45,745 bases of DNA from an uncultured Actinomycetes bacterium (GCA_903895995.1 CAITVX010000034.1:1-45745), one strand, 5' to 3'; shown: positions 32,552 through 41,800, numbered from the stretch's first letter. Notes: a model not told the origin generated them from the sequence alone. Numbers and translations: made by a program.

Positions 32552-33919
32552 TTACCTGATGAGGGCGAGTACTTGATCCCGAACGCGCTTCATCTGATCC
32601 ACGCTATGAGCTTCAACATTGAGCCTCAATAGCGGCTCAGTATTGGAACCCCGCACGTTAAACCACCAGTCAGGGCCAGTAATCGTGTAACCATCAAGAT
32701 CATCGATTGGATAATCCTGCTCGAAAGAGGCCTTGATGAACTCTAAGGAGTCAGCAGTATTTTCTACTCGAGTATTAATCTCTCCACTTGAGAAGTAGCG
32801 TGAGTACGGTGCCAAAAGTTTCGAGAGAGGAAGATCGCTCGCAGCAAGCTCTGAGAGAGCGAAGAGCGCCGCAAGCATTCCAGAGTCCGCACGCCAGAAG
32901 TTTCCAAAGTAGAAGTGGCCTGAATGTTCGCCACCAAAGATTGCACCGGTATCTGCCATGAGTTTTTTAATATATGAGTGCCCAACACGTGAGCGAACTG
33001 CCTTTCCACCATTTTCTTCAACAATCTCCGGGACTGCCTTTGAGCTAATCAAGTTATAAATAATTGTTGAACCAGGTTTGCGTTTCAATTCACGGAGAGC
33101 GATCAGAGCAGTAAGAGTCGAGGGATCAACCGGGTCACCGTTCTCATCGACAAGAAAGCATCGATCTGCGTCCCCATCGAATGCAAGTCCGATATCAGCT
33201 TTTACCTTTCGAACTTTCTTCTGCAGGTCGATGATATTTGCCTGGTCGAGAGGGTTCGCTTCGTGATGAGGGAAGGTGCCATCTAATTCGAAGTACATAG
33301 GAGTAACGTCAACATTGAGTTTCTCCATGACAGCAGGGGCTGTGTGGCCAGCCATTCCATTGCCTGCATCAATGACAACTTTGAGTCGACGTGCTGAAGA
33401 GGTTTTCTCTGCATCAAAGAGTGAGAGTAAAAACTCGACATAGTCCTCGAGCATTGGTTGCTCTTTTGATCTACCTGGATTGCGCATGGCAATCGGGACT
33501 CCATGAAGAATGAGGTCTCTAATACGGACAAGCCCAGACTCTTTTCCGATCGGGCGAGCACCGCTCTTGCACAACTTAATGCCATTGTATTCAGCTGGGT
33601 TGTGGCTCGCGGTAAACATTGCACCAGGAACATTGAGCTTTCCCGCAGCAAAATAGAGCATATCTGTCGACGCTAACCCAATACGAATTACATCGAATCC
33701 CATTGAGGTAACACCGTCAGCAAAAGCTGTTGCCAGAAGTGGGGAACTTGGGCGCATATCTTCACCGATAACAACGGTAGATGGTTCGCGCTCTTCTTCA
33801 AGGAACTTTGCAAATGCACAACCAAGGGCGAAGGCGAAATCTGGAGTGACTTGTCCATCGACAAGACCGCGGATGTCATATGCCTTGATAATCGCGTCGA
33901 GTTGCTCTGCTGAAAACAT
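32552..33919 (-). CDS. manB: Phosphomannomutase/phosphoglucomutase
   Basis: A 455-residue alpha-D-phosphohexomutase. Phosphoserine loop GAMFTASHNPAEYNGIK at about residues 100-115, metal loop GLAFDGDADRCFLVD, sugar-binding GGEHSGHFYFGNF, and phosphate-binding loop RGSNTEPLLRLNVEA near the C-terminus. It interconverts mannose-6-phosphate and mannose-1-phosphate (possibly glucose phosphates), feeding GDP-mannose for glycans; a nucleotidyltransferase is at 39169. Its position between DUF3499 and ahcY matches the actinobacterial ManB/PmmA locus. Full length for the family. Confidence 0.94.
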   Translation of the reverse strand: MFSAEQLDAIIKAYDIRGLVDGQVTPDFAFALGCAFAKFLEEEREPSTVVIGEDMRPSSPLLATAFADGVTSMGFDVIRIGLASTDMLYFAAGKLNVPGAMFTASHNPAEYNGIKLCKSGARPIGKESGLVRIRDLILHGVPIAMRNPGRSKEQPMLEDYVEFLLSLFDAEKTSSARRLKVVIDAGNGMAGHTAPAVMEKLNVDVTPMYFELDGTFPHHEANPLDQANIIDLQKKVRKVKADIGLAFDGDADRCFLVDENGDPVDPSTLTALIALRELKRKPGSTIIYNLISSKAVPEIVEENGGKAVRSRVGHSYIKKLMADTGAIFGGEHSGHFYFGNFWRADSGMLAALFALSELAASDLPLSKLLAPYSRYFSSGEINTRVENTADSLEFIKASFEQDYPIDDLDGYTITGPDWWFNVRGSNTEPLLRLNVEAHSVDQMKRVRDQVLALIR

Positions 33920-33967
33920 GTCCTAAATGTAGCGGGGCGATAGAGCGTGAGGGAAACTAATGCGGAA

Positions 33968-34366
33968 TTAGTGGGAGGGTAACGCTCGTAAGTGGCCGCG
34001 ACGGCCTATCTCTTGCGCTGTAGGGGCAGCGTGGACCTCGGGTGCTGCTGCGCGATGAGCGCCAACTTCTCGAACAGCATCAGCGATCGCCATAATGTCA
34101 TCGAGGTTTGGTCCAGCCTCGCCTGACTGACCAGGCTCTGTCTCAGCCTTCATCACTGTCCAACCATTAGGGAGAGTTAATTTTTCTGAGTGTTCAACGC
34201 AGAGATCATACGAATGTGGTTCTGCAAATGTAGCAAGTGGTCCAAGAATTGCAGTTGAATCTGAGTAGATATATGTCAAAGTTTTAGCAGCGGGCATACG
34301 ACAACTTGCACGTGAACAACCACGACCGCCATATCGAACCGGGCGGACCGGATTGCTGCTTCTCAT
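33968..34366 (-). CDS. DUF3499 zinc-ribbon-like protein
   Basis: A 132-residue protein with the DUF3499 pattern: CSRASCRMPAAKTLTYIYSD near the N-terminus, AILGPLATFAEPHSYDLCVE followed by HSEKLTLPNGW. The CSRxxC pair plus Cys and His in DLCVEH look like a zinc site. The C-terminal half is low in complexity. The family is confined to actinobacteria and of unknown role; its place between DUF5719 and phosphomannomutase is the standard one. The gap to the DUF5719 gene is ten bases. Confidence 0.9.
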   Translation of the reverse strand: MRSSNPVRPVRYGGRGCSRASCRMPAAKTLTYIYSDSTAILGPLATFAEPHSYDLCVEHSEKLTLPNGWTVMKAETEPGQSGEAGPNLDDIMAIADAVREVGAHRAAAPEVHAAPTAQEIGRRGHLRALPSH

Positions 34367-34376
34367 GGTTTGAAAT

Positions 34377-35681
34377 CTAGTGGGTCAAGGTACGAACATC
34401 GTTGAATGGAAGGGCCGTGTTCTCAATCGTGGCGCCATTTGCGATGGGAATGTAGGTAAGTCCTCCACCTTTAACAAGTGCACCTGCATAAATGCCCGAC
34501 CCAGAAGCTCGGATGTTTATATTTTGAACTCCTACTTTTGGAGCCCAGAAAGCTATATCCGCACCACTGACTGTCTCGTTAAATCGCTTACCTGTTACAA
34601 AACGACCGGAAATCCTGACAGAGATTGCATTTCCAATAAATGTGAGGAGTGGTGTATTTCCACCAAAATTCATTGTTACGTTATCAAGTGCTGGGGTCGG
34701 TGCTGCCCAGCCAAAATCACCAGAGCCAGTTGTAGTGAGAACTCCCGCCAGAATCGGGTGGTCGGATTCGATAGAGATTCCAAATGCTGAATTTGTTGTC
34801 AGGTTTTCCAATGGAAGTGTTGTTGCAATCCCAGGTTTTACAACTAATTCATCGAAACCGACTGGAATAAAGGATCCATCACTGGAGAGAACCTCAACTT
34901 TGATAGTGGCATCTAGAGTTCCAGGGTTAAGCACTCTCAATGAGTTTGTGACGCTGCTCTTACTTCCACTATGTGGGTAGAGGCCAGAAATAAAAAGACG
35001 AGTATTTGAAGTATCGCTTGGCTTGACGTAATCCATTCCTAGTTTGCGCAAGCCCTTTGATCGCATATCCAGGAGAAAAGCTGAGACTCTTCCGGTGCGC
35101 GTAACAACATGAAGCGCAATTGAGTCATCACCTGGCGCGAGAGAATCAAGAGAGATGGTGGCCGAAGAATTTGCCTTCACTGTTACTGAACGTACAGGAA
35201 GGGCACTCTTTGATGTGTAAGCAAATATATCGACGATAGATCCACTCAATCCAGAGTTCACTAAGTCGAGTACACCTTTACTTGTAACTCCCCCAGAGCC
35301 ACCAATAAACCATTCATCTGGCTTACCTGCAGAGCATGGGACAAGAGCGATTCCAGAAGAAGGTAATTGTGAGTAACTCAGGGATGTTCCTGGATTGCTA
35401 TCAACAAGGATCGCAGATGAGCCAAGTGTAATTGTCGAGAGTGTTGTTCTATGAAAATTGACGTTCTTGCCGTCGATCGAGCGGATGCGCAGCTTTGAGC
35501 CTGGTAGATATGCAGTAGTGGATCCAGCAGCGCTCACATAAGGACAGGCTTGAGCTGGATAGCTGCTCTGTACTACAGAAGATTTCTCGGTAGCTGGAAT
35601 CACATAGGAGAGGCCAAAGCCTGCAAGCAAGAGCCCTGCAACAGCGGCAATACGTATATCTAGAGTGGTTGTGATCTTCAT
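34377..35681 (-). CDS. DUF5719 exported protein
   Basis: A 434-residue protein with an N-terminal membrane anchor or signal (IRIAAVAGLLLAGFGLSYVI) followed by an all-beta extracytoplasmic part made of repeated Ig-like strands, for example LFISGLYPHSGSKSSVTNSL and VLNPGTLDATIKVEVLSSDG. There are few cysteines and no catalytic motif. It matches DUF5719, an actinobacterial family always found next to the large glycosyltransferase and DUF3499; a role in the cell envelope is inferred. The ATG overlaps the stop of the glycosyltransferase by four bases (ATGA). Confidence 0.82.
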   Translation of the reverse strand: MKITTTLDIRIAAVAGLLLAGFGLSYVIPATEKSSVVQSSYPAQACPYVSAAGSTTAYLPGSKLRIRSIDGKNVNFHRTTLSTITLGSSAILVDSNPGTSLSYSQLPSSGIALVPCSAGKPDEWFIGGSGGVTSKGVLDLVNSGLSGSIVDIFAYTSKSALPVRSVTVKANSSATISLDSLAPGDDSIALHVVTRTGRVSAFLLDMRSKGLRKLGMDYVKPSDTSNTRLFISGLYPHSGSKSSVTNSLRVLNPGTLDATIKVEVLSSDGSFIPVGFDELVVKPGIATTLPLENLTTNSAFGISIESDHPILAGVLTTTGSGDFGWAAPTPALDNVTMNFGGNTPLLTFIGNAISVRISGRFVTGKRFNETVSGADIAFWAPKVGVQNINIRASGSGIYAGALVKGGGLTYIPIANGATIENTALPFNDVRTLTH

Positions 35682-38600
35682 GAGAGTTCATCCAATGGGA
35701 GGTCTCTACGTTTACGTCCGGCAGGTAGCGCCATCACAATCACAAAGATCAAAGTTATAAGTTGAATAGAAATAAGTGCTCTATGCAGAGTTCCATCGTA
35801 GGAGAGCGTGATCTCTCCTGCTTGTGAAATCGTAAAATTAGGAAGTCCATTTGCTGCTTGATGAACAGGAACTGGGCGACCGTCGAGCAGAAGCTTCCAA
35901 CCAGCATCAAACTTCTCAGCAACTTGAATGGTTCCTGGACTGCTCACTCGATCAAAGGCGCCCACATCACTTGAGTTAAGGGTCGAAGATTTTCCAGATG
36001 CATCAACGAAGAGAACTCGAGGGCTGCTTCCAACAACTCGCCAAACAATTCCACTTGAAGTCGCTGACATTCGTGTAAATCCACCAATTCCATCAATCGT
36101 TCGAACCAGACTTATCGGCGCAGGATTCTCTAAGTACAGATATTGAATTCCGTAGAGCCCAAGGGTTCGTGAAGCAGTAACTCCGCCACCGCCAACAAGT
36201 TCTGTCATTGCCTGACTTATCTCGACTGGAACTCCGATGGAGACATCCGCATCACCTAAGTAAATATCTGAACCACGAGTGACGAAATACGTTGTCTGGA
36301 CTCCAGTTGAGCTGATCACCATTGCCTTGGGGCGAGAGGGAGTTTGTTCTAGCGCAGTAAGGAAGGCCGGAATTCGTGTTGATGCATTTGCATGCACCAA
36401 TGAGTTGGCGCCTCCTGTGGCCGCCCAAAATGGCATCACAAGAAGGTTAAAGATCGAGATCAGAGAAACTAAGGCGAGACCTACATGCCTTGCTCCAAAG
36501 CGCCGCTCTGAGAGTCTTGGTAAGAACTCTTGAAGATAAAGCAGGGATGGTGCAAGCAAGACCACCATCGCAACGGCAATCAGTGGTCCAGTCCAGACTT
36601 GAGAAAAACCTCCGTGCCCTGGGATTGTGTACTGGCTAATTAATAGCGCTGTGGCAAGGGCTGCGGATGCGACAAGGGCGATATTTCGAAGGCGCGTAAC
36701 GAGAACCGTAAGCAACAAGAAGGTGATGAAGGGGCTCAGGATCCATAGAGGTGGGGCTGAAACTCCACCAGGATTAAAGAGGGCAACATCTAATCGGCTA
36801 CCGGCCGCGAGAGGAATTCCTGGCTCCAAGAAAATCTGAGTTGGATGAATGAGTAAAGACGCGGACCACGGAAATGTGAGCAACCAAGGTGTGAGAGAAA
36901 GGGCAAGTCGTCTCTTTGCTTTATCGAGTCGATCCGAGAAGAGAAATGCGCTCCAGCCCATCTCTTGAAAATGATGGCGCTCTTCAACCAGACGTTGCAC
37001 AAAGAACCCAGTCTGGATAAGAGTCCAGACCATCAGCAGAAGTGGGGAGAATGCACCAATGATGCCCGCGAGAAGTGCAATAGCAAATGTACGTCTCCAC
37101 GTCGAGGTATCACGATCAGGTGAGAATGGTGAAAGAGTAAGAAGTATTGGTAAGAGTTGTAGTAGCAGAAGTGTTCCGATGCGACCTTGGTTGATAGAGG
37201 CCCACAAGAGAGGTGAGGCAGCGTAAATTCCAGCACCGATTAATCCATAGTTACGTCTTACACCTTGATGAAGAAGTACTCGGTAAATGGTGAGAAATGA
37301 GACGGCAGGGGCGAATAAGAAGATCAAGGTAATCAGCAGTTGCAAATTCCCAAAGGTGATTAATGACGATATGCCAAGCAGAGGAAGCCAAGGAGGCATC
37401 GAGACAGCCGAACCTAATCCCACTAAGTGCCAAGACTCTGCATATCTATGAAGTAAGTCGAAACCACTTGATGGCGAATTCGCGAGTGCGCCTCCAGATA
37501 ACGATCCGAATCTTCCACGAGTTGCAAAGAGGGAAATAAGGGCGATTGCGAAGGCAATGAGGAACTGTGGCTTTCGCAATAAGCCTCTCCAAATAGAGGG
37601 CACTGCTTGAGGAGTTAAATCAGCATCATCAAAGTTCTCATCCACGGTTCCTATATCTGAATAAGAAGGGGTACTAGATACGGATTCAAGGGATCTGCGT
37701 TCAGGAATAATGAGATCAGATATCACTGACCCTGCGCGCTCAAAGCCAAATCGAATCTGGCTCCACGTCGATGGAATGAAGTGGGAGATGATTCGTGGCG
37801 ATAGCAACCTTTTCTTCTTGCGATCACGTCTAGCCTGAAAGAGTTCGGCGGGGTGAGCGAGCAATAAGCCAACCGCAGCTACTTCATCGCCGGCATATCC
37901 AGGCAACTTTGCTAATAAATTTATAAGGGCGCGAATAAGACTTGTAACGAAGAGTTGAAGTGCGATCCATGGAAGCAGCCACCATGAAGAGTTAACCAGA
38001 AGAACATAGGCAGCGTTACGACGGTCAAGTAGCAGTGGTCGATGCAAGAAAGCTTCAGATACATCGACAGCTCGACGTTCATTTGCTGATGCCTCCACGT
38101 GAAATGCAAGAGCTTGGCCAACGCAGATGGCTTTGTGCCCTGCTACATGTACGCGCCAACCAAAATCAACATCATCTCTAAAGAGAGCGAGGTTGATATC
38201 AAGTCCACCAAGTTCTTCAAAGACATTCCTGCGCACAAGCATTGCTGCTGTACTTACAGACATTACTTCAGTAACTACGTCGTATTGGCCTTGATCTTGT
38301 TCGCCATCTTCAAGTCCAGTCCAACGGGAACCATCCCCCGCGATGGATATTCCCATTTCAAGAAGTTGATCACGGTCATACCAACCGCGAAGCTTGGGAC
38401 CAGCAATAGCAACTTGTGGGCGATCTTCTAACGCTGCAAGCATGAGTTGAAGTGCTTCTCTGTCAGGTGCGCAATCATCATGGAGCAGCCAGATCCATTC
38501 ATTCTCACCGGCAGCAGGAGTAAGAGCGAGCGCATGTTCAATCGCGTCGCCATATCCCATATCGCGCTCTTCTGGAATTGTGCTGATGCCTGATGATTTT

Positions 38601-38755
38601 AAAAGTTTCAGTGAACTATCTACGGATCCTGTATCAACGGCGATGATGCGATCAACCGGCCTTGATTGTGAACCAATCGCTGCAATTACTTCTGGCAACC
38701 ATGTTGCGCCGTCATGTGTAACAAGTACGGCGGTAACGAAAAATGAATCCGCCAT
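35678..38755 (-). CDS. Large membrane glycosyltransferase, family 2
   Basis: A 1025-residue protein. The N-terminal GT-A domain (about 1-270) has VTAVLVTHDGATWLPEVI, the nucleotide motif IAVDTGSVDSSL, WIWLLHDDCAPD in place of the usual DxD, and FRDDVDFGWRVHVAGHKAI. A linker and about ten or more membrane segments follow (for example QFLIAFAIALISLFATRG), then a C-terminal extracytoplasmic region and a last helix (LISIQLITLIFVIVMALP). Such fusions sit beside whiB in actinobacteria and probably build a cell-envelope glycan from a lipid- or nucleotide-linked sugar. The sugar is not known. It follows whiB by 21 bases. Confidence 0.88.
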   Translation of the reverse strand: MADSFFVTAVLVTHDGATWLPEVIAAIGSQSRPVDRIIAVDTGSVDSSLKLLKSSGISTIPEERDMGYGDAIEHALALTPAAGENEWIWLLHDDCAPDREALQLMLAALEDRPQVAIAGPKLRGWYDRDQLLEMGISIAGDGSRWTGLEDGEQDQGQYDVVTEVMSVSTAAMLVRRNVFEELGGLDINLALFRDDVDFGWRVHVAGHKAICVGQALAFHVEASANERRAVDVSEAFLHRPLLLDRRNAAYVLLVNSSWWLLPWIALQLFVTSLIRALINLLAKLPGYAGDEVAAVGLLLAHPAELFQARRDRKKKRLLSPRIISHFIPSTWSQIRFGFERAGSVISDLIIPERRSLESVSSTPSYSDIGTVDENFDDADLTPQAVPSIWRGLLRKPQFLIAFAIALISLFATRGRFGSLSGGALANSPSSGFDLLHRYAESWHLVGLGSAVSMPPWLPLLGISSLITFGNLQLLITLIFLFAPAVSFLTIYRVLLHQGVRRNYGLIGAGIYAASPLLWASINQGRIGTLLLLQLLPILLTLSPFSPDRDTSTWRRTFAIALLAGIIGAFSPLLLMVWTLIQTGFFVQRLVEERHHFQEMGWSAFLFSDRLDKAKRRLALSLTPWLLTFPWSASLLIHPTQIFLEPGIPLAAGSRLDVALFNPGGVSAPPLWILSPFITFLLLTVLVTRLRNIALVASAALATALLISQYTIPGHGGFSQVWTGPLIAVAMVVLLAPSLLYLQEFLPRLSERRFGARHVGLALVSLISIFNLLVMPFWAATGGANSLVHANASTRIPAFLTALEQTPSRPKAMVISSTGVQTTYFVTRGSDIYLGDADVSIGVPVEISQAMTELVGGGGVTASRTLGLYGIQYLYLENPAPISLVRTIDGIGGFTRMSATSSGIVWRVVGSSPRVLFVDASGKSSTLNSSDVGAFDRVSSPGTIQVAEKFDAGWKLLLDGRPVPVHQAANGLPNFTISQAGEITLSYDGTLHRALISIQLITLIFVIVMALPAGRKRRDLPLDELS

Positions 38756-38776
38756 TACGCGGCTCCTAAATTCGAA

Positions 38777-39052
38777 TTATGCGGAGCGACGCTTGAGGCG
38801 ACGACGTTCGCGCTCTGAGAGACCGCCCCAGATGCCGAAGCGCTCGTCATGAGCCAGTGCATATTCGAGGCACTCTGAACGGACATCGCATGAGAGACAT
38901 ACTCGCTTAGCTTCGCGTGTAGATCCACCCTTTTCAGGAAAGAATGCTTCTGGATCTGTCTGAGCGCATAGTGCACGCTCCTGCCATGAGAGCTCAACTG
39001 AATTATCGGTCGTCGGGAGGCTAGTCACTATTGCGTTCTGGCGATCTGACAT
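38777..39052 (-). CDS. WhiB-family iron-sulfur regulator (WhiB2/WhmD position)
   Basis: A 91-residue WhiB protein starting MSDRQNAIVTSL. Four cluster cysteines are in ALCAQTDPEAFFPEKGG and VCLSCDVRSECLEYAL, followed by the turn GIWGGLSERERRRLKRR, which has the GxWGG motif and basic tail. WhiB proteins carry a 4Fe-4S cluster and bind sigma factors. The location next to the phosphomannomutase/glycosyltransferase cluster is that of WhiB2/WhmD, linked to cell division. The ATG at 39052 is preferred over 39106 because the promoter and palindrome at 39116-39145 place transcription start just upstream. Confidence 0.93.
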   Translation of the reverse strand: MSDRQNAIVTSLPTTDNSVELSWQERALCAQTDPEAFFPEKGGSTREAKRVCLSCDVRSECLEYALAHDERFGIWGGLSERERRRLKRRSA

Positions 39053-39115
39053 GTGTAAAGCTCCTAGATCTTTGGGTGCCCCGCTCGGTTTGGGAAAGTG
39101 GGGCATCTAGGGAGA

Positions 39116-39145
39116 ATTACACGCGTGTAACCCCCCTTGAGTCAA
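39116..39145 (-). promoter_or_regulatory. whiB promoter (-35 TTGACT, -10 TGTAAT)
   Basis: On the minus strand TTGACT (39145-39140) and TGTAAT (39121-39116) are 18 bases apart, a good vegetative-sigma promoter. Transcription would start near 39109, leaving a leader of about 57 bases to the whiB ATG. It is the best promoter I can point to in the window. Confidence 0.6.
39117..39130. promoter_or_regulatory. 14-base perfect palindrome over the whiB -10 box
   Basis: TTACACGCGTGTAA is a perfect palindrome overlapping the -10 box of the whiB promoter. Such symmetry is what a dimeric repressor or activator would use, possibly autoregulation or a cell-division regulator. The binding protein is unknown. 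Confidence 0.5.
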
Positions 39146-39168
39146 GCGGAATAGGGGCCTAATCCAGA

Positions 39169-40122
39169 TTATTCGGGGGAAAAACCGAAAAATTGATCGA
39201 TTGCGACCGTATTTGGCTCAATTCTGCTCCCAGCAGCAACAAAGGTCCGAGTGAGTGCAACGTTCTCGCCGATGCTTGCACCCTCACCAATGACGCACTG
39301 ATGTAACTGCGAACCCGCTCTGATGGTGGCCTTTGCCCCGATGTAACTTCCTTGATCAACGACAGCTGTTGGATCAACCGATGATCCCTTGCCTTGTGCC
39401 ATCGTGTGGCCACTCGCCTCGATGAGATCTCGCGTTGCTTTCAATAGCGCACCTGGATTACCCACATCCAGCCAATAAGAGTTGTCAATGAATCCAGCGA
39501 CGCGAGCATTACGTGCAAGAAGTGCTGGAAATGTCTCTCTCTCAACGCTCACTACGTGGCCTTCTGGAATTTCATCAATGACAGTGCGATTAAAAATGTA
39601 GCAGCCAGCATTAATAATATTGGTAGGAGGAGTCTCCATCTTTTCGTTGAACGTTTTAATGAGATCTCCTTCCATCTCTACAACGCCGAATGCTCTTGCA
39701 TCGGGAACTTGCGTCAGATAGAGAGTGACATCTGCGCTCTGCGATTGGTGAAATGCGATCTGATCTGTTAACGAATGATTGCTTAGAACATCGCCATTAA
39801 AGATCATCACCGGTCCACCACCTTGGAGATGAGCTGCGGCATTGCGAATCGCACCGCCAGTGCCAAGAGCGCTCTCTTCTACTGCGTAAGAGATCTTGAT
39901 TCCAAACTTCTCACCATTACCAAAGTATGGAATGAAGATCTCCGAGAGGTAGGAGGTTGCGAGAACTATCTCGGTAATTCCAGCTTCCTTCGCCTTCATA
40001 ATCTGATGTTCGGTTATCGGCTTGCCAAGAAGTGGAAGCATCGGCTTAGGAGTAGTGAGAGTAAGTGGTTGCATACGTGTTCCCATACCACCGACGAGAA
40101 GTATCGCTGACGTCACAGTCAT
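39169..40122 (-). CDS. Nucleotide-sugar synthase, mannose-1-phosphate guanylyltransferase-like
   Basis: A 317-residue sugar-phosphate nucleotidyltransferase. The N-terminal signature is AILLVGGMGTRMQPLTLTTP with KPMLPLLGKP immediately after; VMIFNGDVLSN gives the metal Asp, and the C-terminal left-handed helix part is VDPTAVVDQGSYIGAKATIR. It joins an NTP to a sugar-1-phosphate; the location upstream of whiB and phosphomannomutase matches the actinobacterial GDP-mannose synthase (Rv3264c-like). It follows dapC by three bases. Sugar and nucleotide specificity are inferred from position. Confidence 0.88.
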   Translation of the reverse strand: MTVTSAILLVGGMGTRMQPLTLTTPKPMLPLLGKPITEHQIMKAKEAGITEIVLATSYLSEIFIPYFGNGEKFGIKISYAVEESALGTGGAIRNAAAHLQGGGPVMIFNGDVLSNHSLTDQIAFHQSQSADVTLYLTQVPDARAFGVVEMEGDLIKTFNEKMETPPTNIINAGCYIFNRTVIDEIPEGHVVSVERETFPALLARNARVAGFIDNSYWLDVGNPGALLKATRDLIEASGHTMAQGKGSSVDPTAVVDQGSYIGAKATIRAGSQLHQCVIGEGASIGENVALTRTFVAAGSRIEPNTVAIDQFFGFSPE

Positions 40123-40125
40123 AGA

Positions 40126-41199
40126 TTACTTACCCGTGTGTGAGGCGATACGGTGCGCCGCGGTTGCAATCTGCTCATCTGTCGCAGTTAAAGCAATGCG
40201 GACGTGGTTTTCACCAGCTTTTCCGTAGAAGTGGCCAGGTGTTGCAAGAATTCCGAATTGAGCAAACCATTTCACGCTATCCCAATCAGATTCTCCGCGC
40301 GTTACCCACAAATAAAGTCCAGCCTCGGTGTGATCGACTCTAAATCCTTGTGACTCAAGCGCTGATTGAAGAACTGCGCGCCTGGCTCTGTAGCGAGCTG
40401 CTTGCTCATGAACATGGTTCTCATCCGAGAGCGCTGCAACCATCGCACGTTGCACCGGTAGTGGAACCATCATTCCAGCATGTTTGCGAACTTCTAGAAT
40501 TTTTGCGATCAAAGCACTGTCTCCGACGACAAAGGCGGCGCGATATCCAGCTAGGTTCGAACGCTTTGAAAGTGAGTGCACGGCTAAGAGGTTGGTGTTA
40601 TCTCCGCCGGCAACTTCGAAGATTGACGTTGGCTTGGTATCGGCTGCAGGAAAGCTGATGTAGCACTCATCGCTTGCTACAACGGTATCTGTTCTGCGGG
40701 CATATTCGACGACAGTCTTTAACTCTTCTGGGGTATGGACGCGCCCTGTTGGATTCGATGGCGAGTTCACCCACGCAAGATCTGCACTTGGCCACTGTGA
40801 TGCATCTATACCGACAGTTTCATGAGATGCATTTCCAAGAATTGCACCGACAAGATAGGTTGGATAAGCGACCTCTGGATAGAGAACGTGCTTTGCTTCA
40901 AGCAACGTTGGGAGCCATGCGACGAGTTCTTTTGAACCGATTGTTGGGATAACATCAAAGTCGCCAGTAATTCCTAGGTTTTCAGAAGCCCATTTCTTGA
41001 TCGCTTCGCGCAGAGCAGGGGTTCCGGTAGTGACTGGATAGCTTGGTGAATTGGATGCTGCAATAAATTCATCTTGGATAAATTGGGGAGTTGGATCTAC
41101 AGGTGTTCCTTGTGAGAGGTCGATAAAACTTTCAGGATGAGATCGCGCTATCGCACCAATTGGAGCGAGCGCATCCCAAGGAAAATCTGGAAGCTTCAG
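40126..41199 (-). CDS. dapC: N-succinyldiaminopimelate aminotransferase DapC, probably with a CTG start
   Basis: A class I PLP aminotransferase of about 357 residues. The N-terminus reads KLPDFPWDALAPIGAIARSH and then FIDLSQGTPVDPTPQF, as in actinobacterial DapC. PLP contacts: SPSNPTGRVHTPEE, VASDECYISF, and the lysine in VHSLSKRSNLAGYR. No ATG, GTG or TTG lies in frame between an upstream stop and this conserved N-terminus; the only plausible start is CTG at 41199, two bases after the fdxA stop. The first in-frame ATG (40905) would remove about 98 residues. DapC transfers an amino group in lysine/peptidoglycan diaminopimelate synthesis, and the fdxA-dapC pair is conserved in actinobacteria. 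Confidence 0.85.
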   Translation of the reverse strand: MKLPDFPWDALAPIGAIARSHPESFIDLSQGTPVDPTPQFIQDEFIAASNSPSYPVTTGTPALREAIKKWASENLGITGDFDVIPTIGSKELVAWLPTLLEAKHVLYPEVAYPTYLVGAILGNASHETVGIDASQWPSADLAWVNSPSNPTGRVHTPEELKTVVEYARRTDTVVASDECYISFPAADTKPTSIFEVAGGDNTNLLAVHSLSKRSNLAGYRAAFVVGDSALIAKILEVRKHAGMMVPLPVQRAMVAALSDENHVHEQAARYRARRAVLQSALESQGFRVDHTEAGLYLWVTRGESDWDSVKWFAQFGILATPGHFYGKAGENHVRIALTATDEQIATAAHRIASHTGK

Positions 41200-41201
41200 G
41201 A

Positions 41202-41522
41202 CTACTCAGCTTTTGGAGGGCGTGCAGTAATTGTTGGGTGGTCTGTATTCGAAGCACCAACCTTGGCTGCGCCACCAGGTGAACCGATCTCAACGAAGAA
41301 TTCGCCGTTTATGCCGCCGTATTCCTTCCATTGGGATGGAATGTCATCTTCATAATAAATCGCCTCAACTGGGCAGACCGGCTCGCAGGCTCCGCAATCC
41401 ACACACTCGTCGGGTTGGATGTAGAGCATCCGGCCACCTTCGTAGATGCAATCCACTGGGCACTCTTCGATGCAAGACTTATCTTTCACATCGATACATG
41501 GCTCGGCAATTACGTAGGTCAC
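41202..41522 (-). CDS. fdxA: 7Fe ferredoxin (FdxA/FdxC)
   Basis: A 106-residue ferredoxin. The N-terminal cluster ligands are EPCIDVKDKSCIEECPVDCI (3Fe-4S type with an interrupted pattern), and the second site is CVDCGACEPVCPVEA for 4Fe-4S. The C-terminal extension of about 45 residues (SQWKEYGGINGEFF, then a proline-rich end) is usual for actinobacterial 7Fe ferredoxins. It carries electrons to soluble enzymes, partner unknown. It is the first gene of the fdxA-dapC operon. Confidence 0.94.
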   Translation of the reverse strand: MTYVIAEPCIDVKDKSCIEECPVDCIYEGGRMLYIQPDECVDCGACEPVCPVEAIYYEDDIPSQWKEYGGINGEFFVEIGSPGGAAKVGASNTDHPTITARPPKAE

Positions 41523-41596
41523 TTCGGGCTCCTTTAACTCTTCAACTTTTTAGACTCTAACGCGAATCTTATTGCAAGAGGGTACAGAATTGCCCC

Positions 41597-41800
41597 ATGA
41601 GCGGACGCACCCCACCTGATCTGCCGACGCCCTCAGAAGTCGGGTTACGGGTGAGTATCCGCCTCTTTGAGCCCGCTGGCGGCTTTCGAGACATCTTGGG
41701 GCACCTCGAATCCCCCACATCAGTGCGCAAGAAAGATGGCTCCCTCGCTGATTTTGACCCGCGCCAGATCTTCGTCTGGAAGGTCGTCGTGGCGAAATGA
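41597..41800 (+). CDS. Small SH3-like domain protein upstream of cysS
   Basis: A 67-residue protein: VGLRVSIRLFEPAGGFRDIL followed by GHLES and a charged segment ending in IFVWKVVVAK. The pattern of short beta strands resembles the SH3-like N-terminal domain of some actinobacterial GNAT acetyltransferases (Rv0428c-like), but here it stands alone. The stop overlaps the cysS start by four bases (ATGA), so the two are cotranscribed and probably coupled. Function unknown; the domain assignment is a recollection of pattern. Confidence 0.6.
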   Translation: MSGRTPPDLPTPSEVGLRVSIRLFEPAGGFRDILGHLESPTSVRKKDGSLADFDPRQIFVWKVVVAK

